This document shows positions 63,889 through 64,000 of a stretch of 64,000 bases of DNA, piece by piece; within the stretch, counting starts at the first letter, position 1, and each line of letters starts with the position of its first letter. Origin of the DNA: Alphaproteobacteria bacterium (GTDB taxonomy: Bacteria > Pseudomonadota > Alphaproteobacteria > Rhodobacterales > Rhodobacteraceae); contig JAUHZO010000007.1 in assembly GCA_030425925.1 (NCBI GenBank), positions 162,551 through 226,550 of the forward strand, read 5' to 3'. The notes under the pieces were generated by a model. It was given only the letters and a program-made list of their open reading frames with translations, ran no database searches and had not been told where the DNA came from. Both the position numbers and the translations under genes were made by a program.

Positions 63889-64000
63889 ATGCAGATGACG
63901 GACAGTCGCGAGATCGCAGCGGGGCGTGCGGTTGTTTGGGCGGCGTTGCTGGATCCGGAGGTGCTCAAGGCGTCGGTGCCGGGGTGCCAGGAGTTGACGG
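63889..64000 (+). CDS. CoxG-like SRPBCC protein, 3' partial
   Basis: Only 37 residues are visible: MQMTDSREIAAGRAVVWAAL, then LDPEVLKASVPGCQELT. This matches the start of the CO dehydrogenase subunit G family (SRPBCC fold), where DPEVLKACIPGCE is typical. It is cut by the window end. A GAAAGGACG site precedes the ATG. Whether cox genes follow cannot be seen. Confidence 0.75.
   Translation, partial: MQMTDSREIAAGRAVVWAALLDPEVLKASVPGCQELT

Overview
The window is bacterial chromosome, roughly two-thirds G+C by eye and gene-dense, with many ATGA, GTGA and TGATG start/stop overlaps. Gene content points to an alphaproteobacterium of the Rhodobacteraceae (Roseobacter/Paracoccaceae group). The evidence is a complete gene transfer agent (GTA) cluster of the Rhodobacter capsulatus type followed by cysE, a lipoyl-domain E1-beta pyruvate dehydrogenase operon, the lptF-lptG-lptD-surA-pdxA-rsmA block, and an uppS-cdsA-dxr-rseP-bamA-skp-fabZ-lpxA-lpxI-lpxB envelope cluster. 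No rRNA, tRNA, CRISPR array or insertion sequence was recognised.

Layout. 1-3015: RNase J (5' end outside the window) converges on a DEAD-box RNA helicase across a perfect palindrome. 3203-13433 (minus): two paralogous glycosyltransferases, then an overlapping six-gene block for LPS export and outer-membrane biogenesis (lptF, lptG, lptD, surA), with pdxA and rsmA. 13574-18346: pepA-holC, a retropepsin-like membrane protease, a MarC protein, an FAH-family enzyme and a secreted unknown. 18343-20196: a YheS-like ABC-F gene broken by one in-frame TAA. 20335-25061: a DUF2235 hydrolase with a lectin-like tail, ndk, a frameshifted TfoX C-terminal-domain gene, an ICL/PEPM-family enzyme and an aminotransferase.

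25290-39644 is the GTA: small and large terminase, portal, a small membrane protein, prohead protease, capsid, connectors, tail genes including a very short tape measure, hub, NlpC/P60 peptidase and the 1306-residue host-contact protein, then one extra small gene. All its frames are open, and there is no integrase, repressor or replication gene, so it is a domesticated particle and not a prophage. 39775-44903: cysE converges on the pdhA-pdhB-pdhC operon, which carries two small embedded genes. 45057-50416: an FtsB-like protein, a lipoprotein hydrolase, a YdcH pair divergent from an OxyR-like LysR regulator without redox cysteines, pgk and two cyclophilins. 50599-61134: the envelope cluster, preceded by a CtrA-type site. 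61147-64000: an IalB-family protein, a 432-bp gap with signs of small RNAs, a DUF853 ATPase and the start of a CoxG-like gene.

Most of the window is ordinary housekeeping and envelope biology. The points most worth a second look are: a paired leader hairpin before the GTA terS and capsid genes; the minus-strand terminators and promoter in 61792-62223; the two broken genes; a small palindrome family placed on gene ends; and several small genes embedded in well-known operons.
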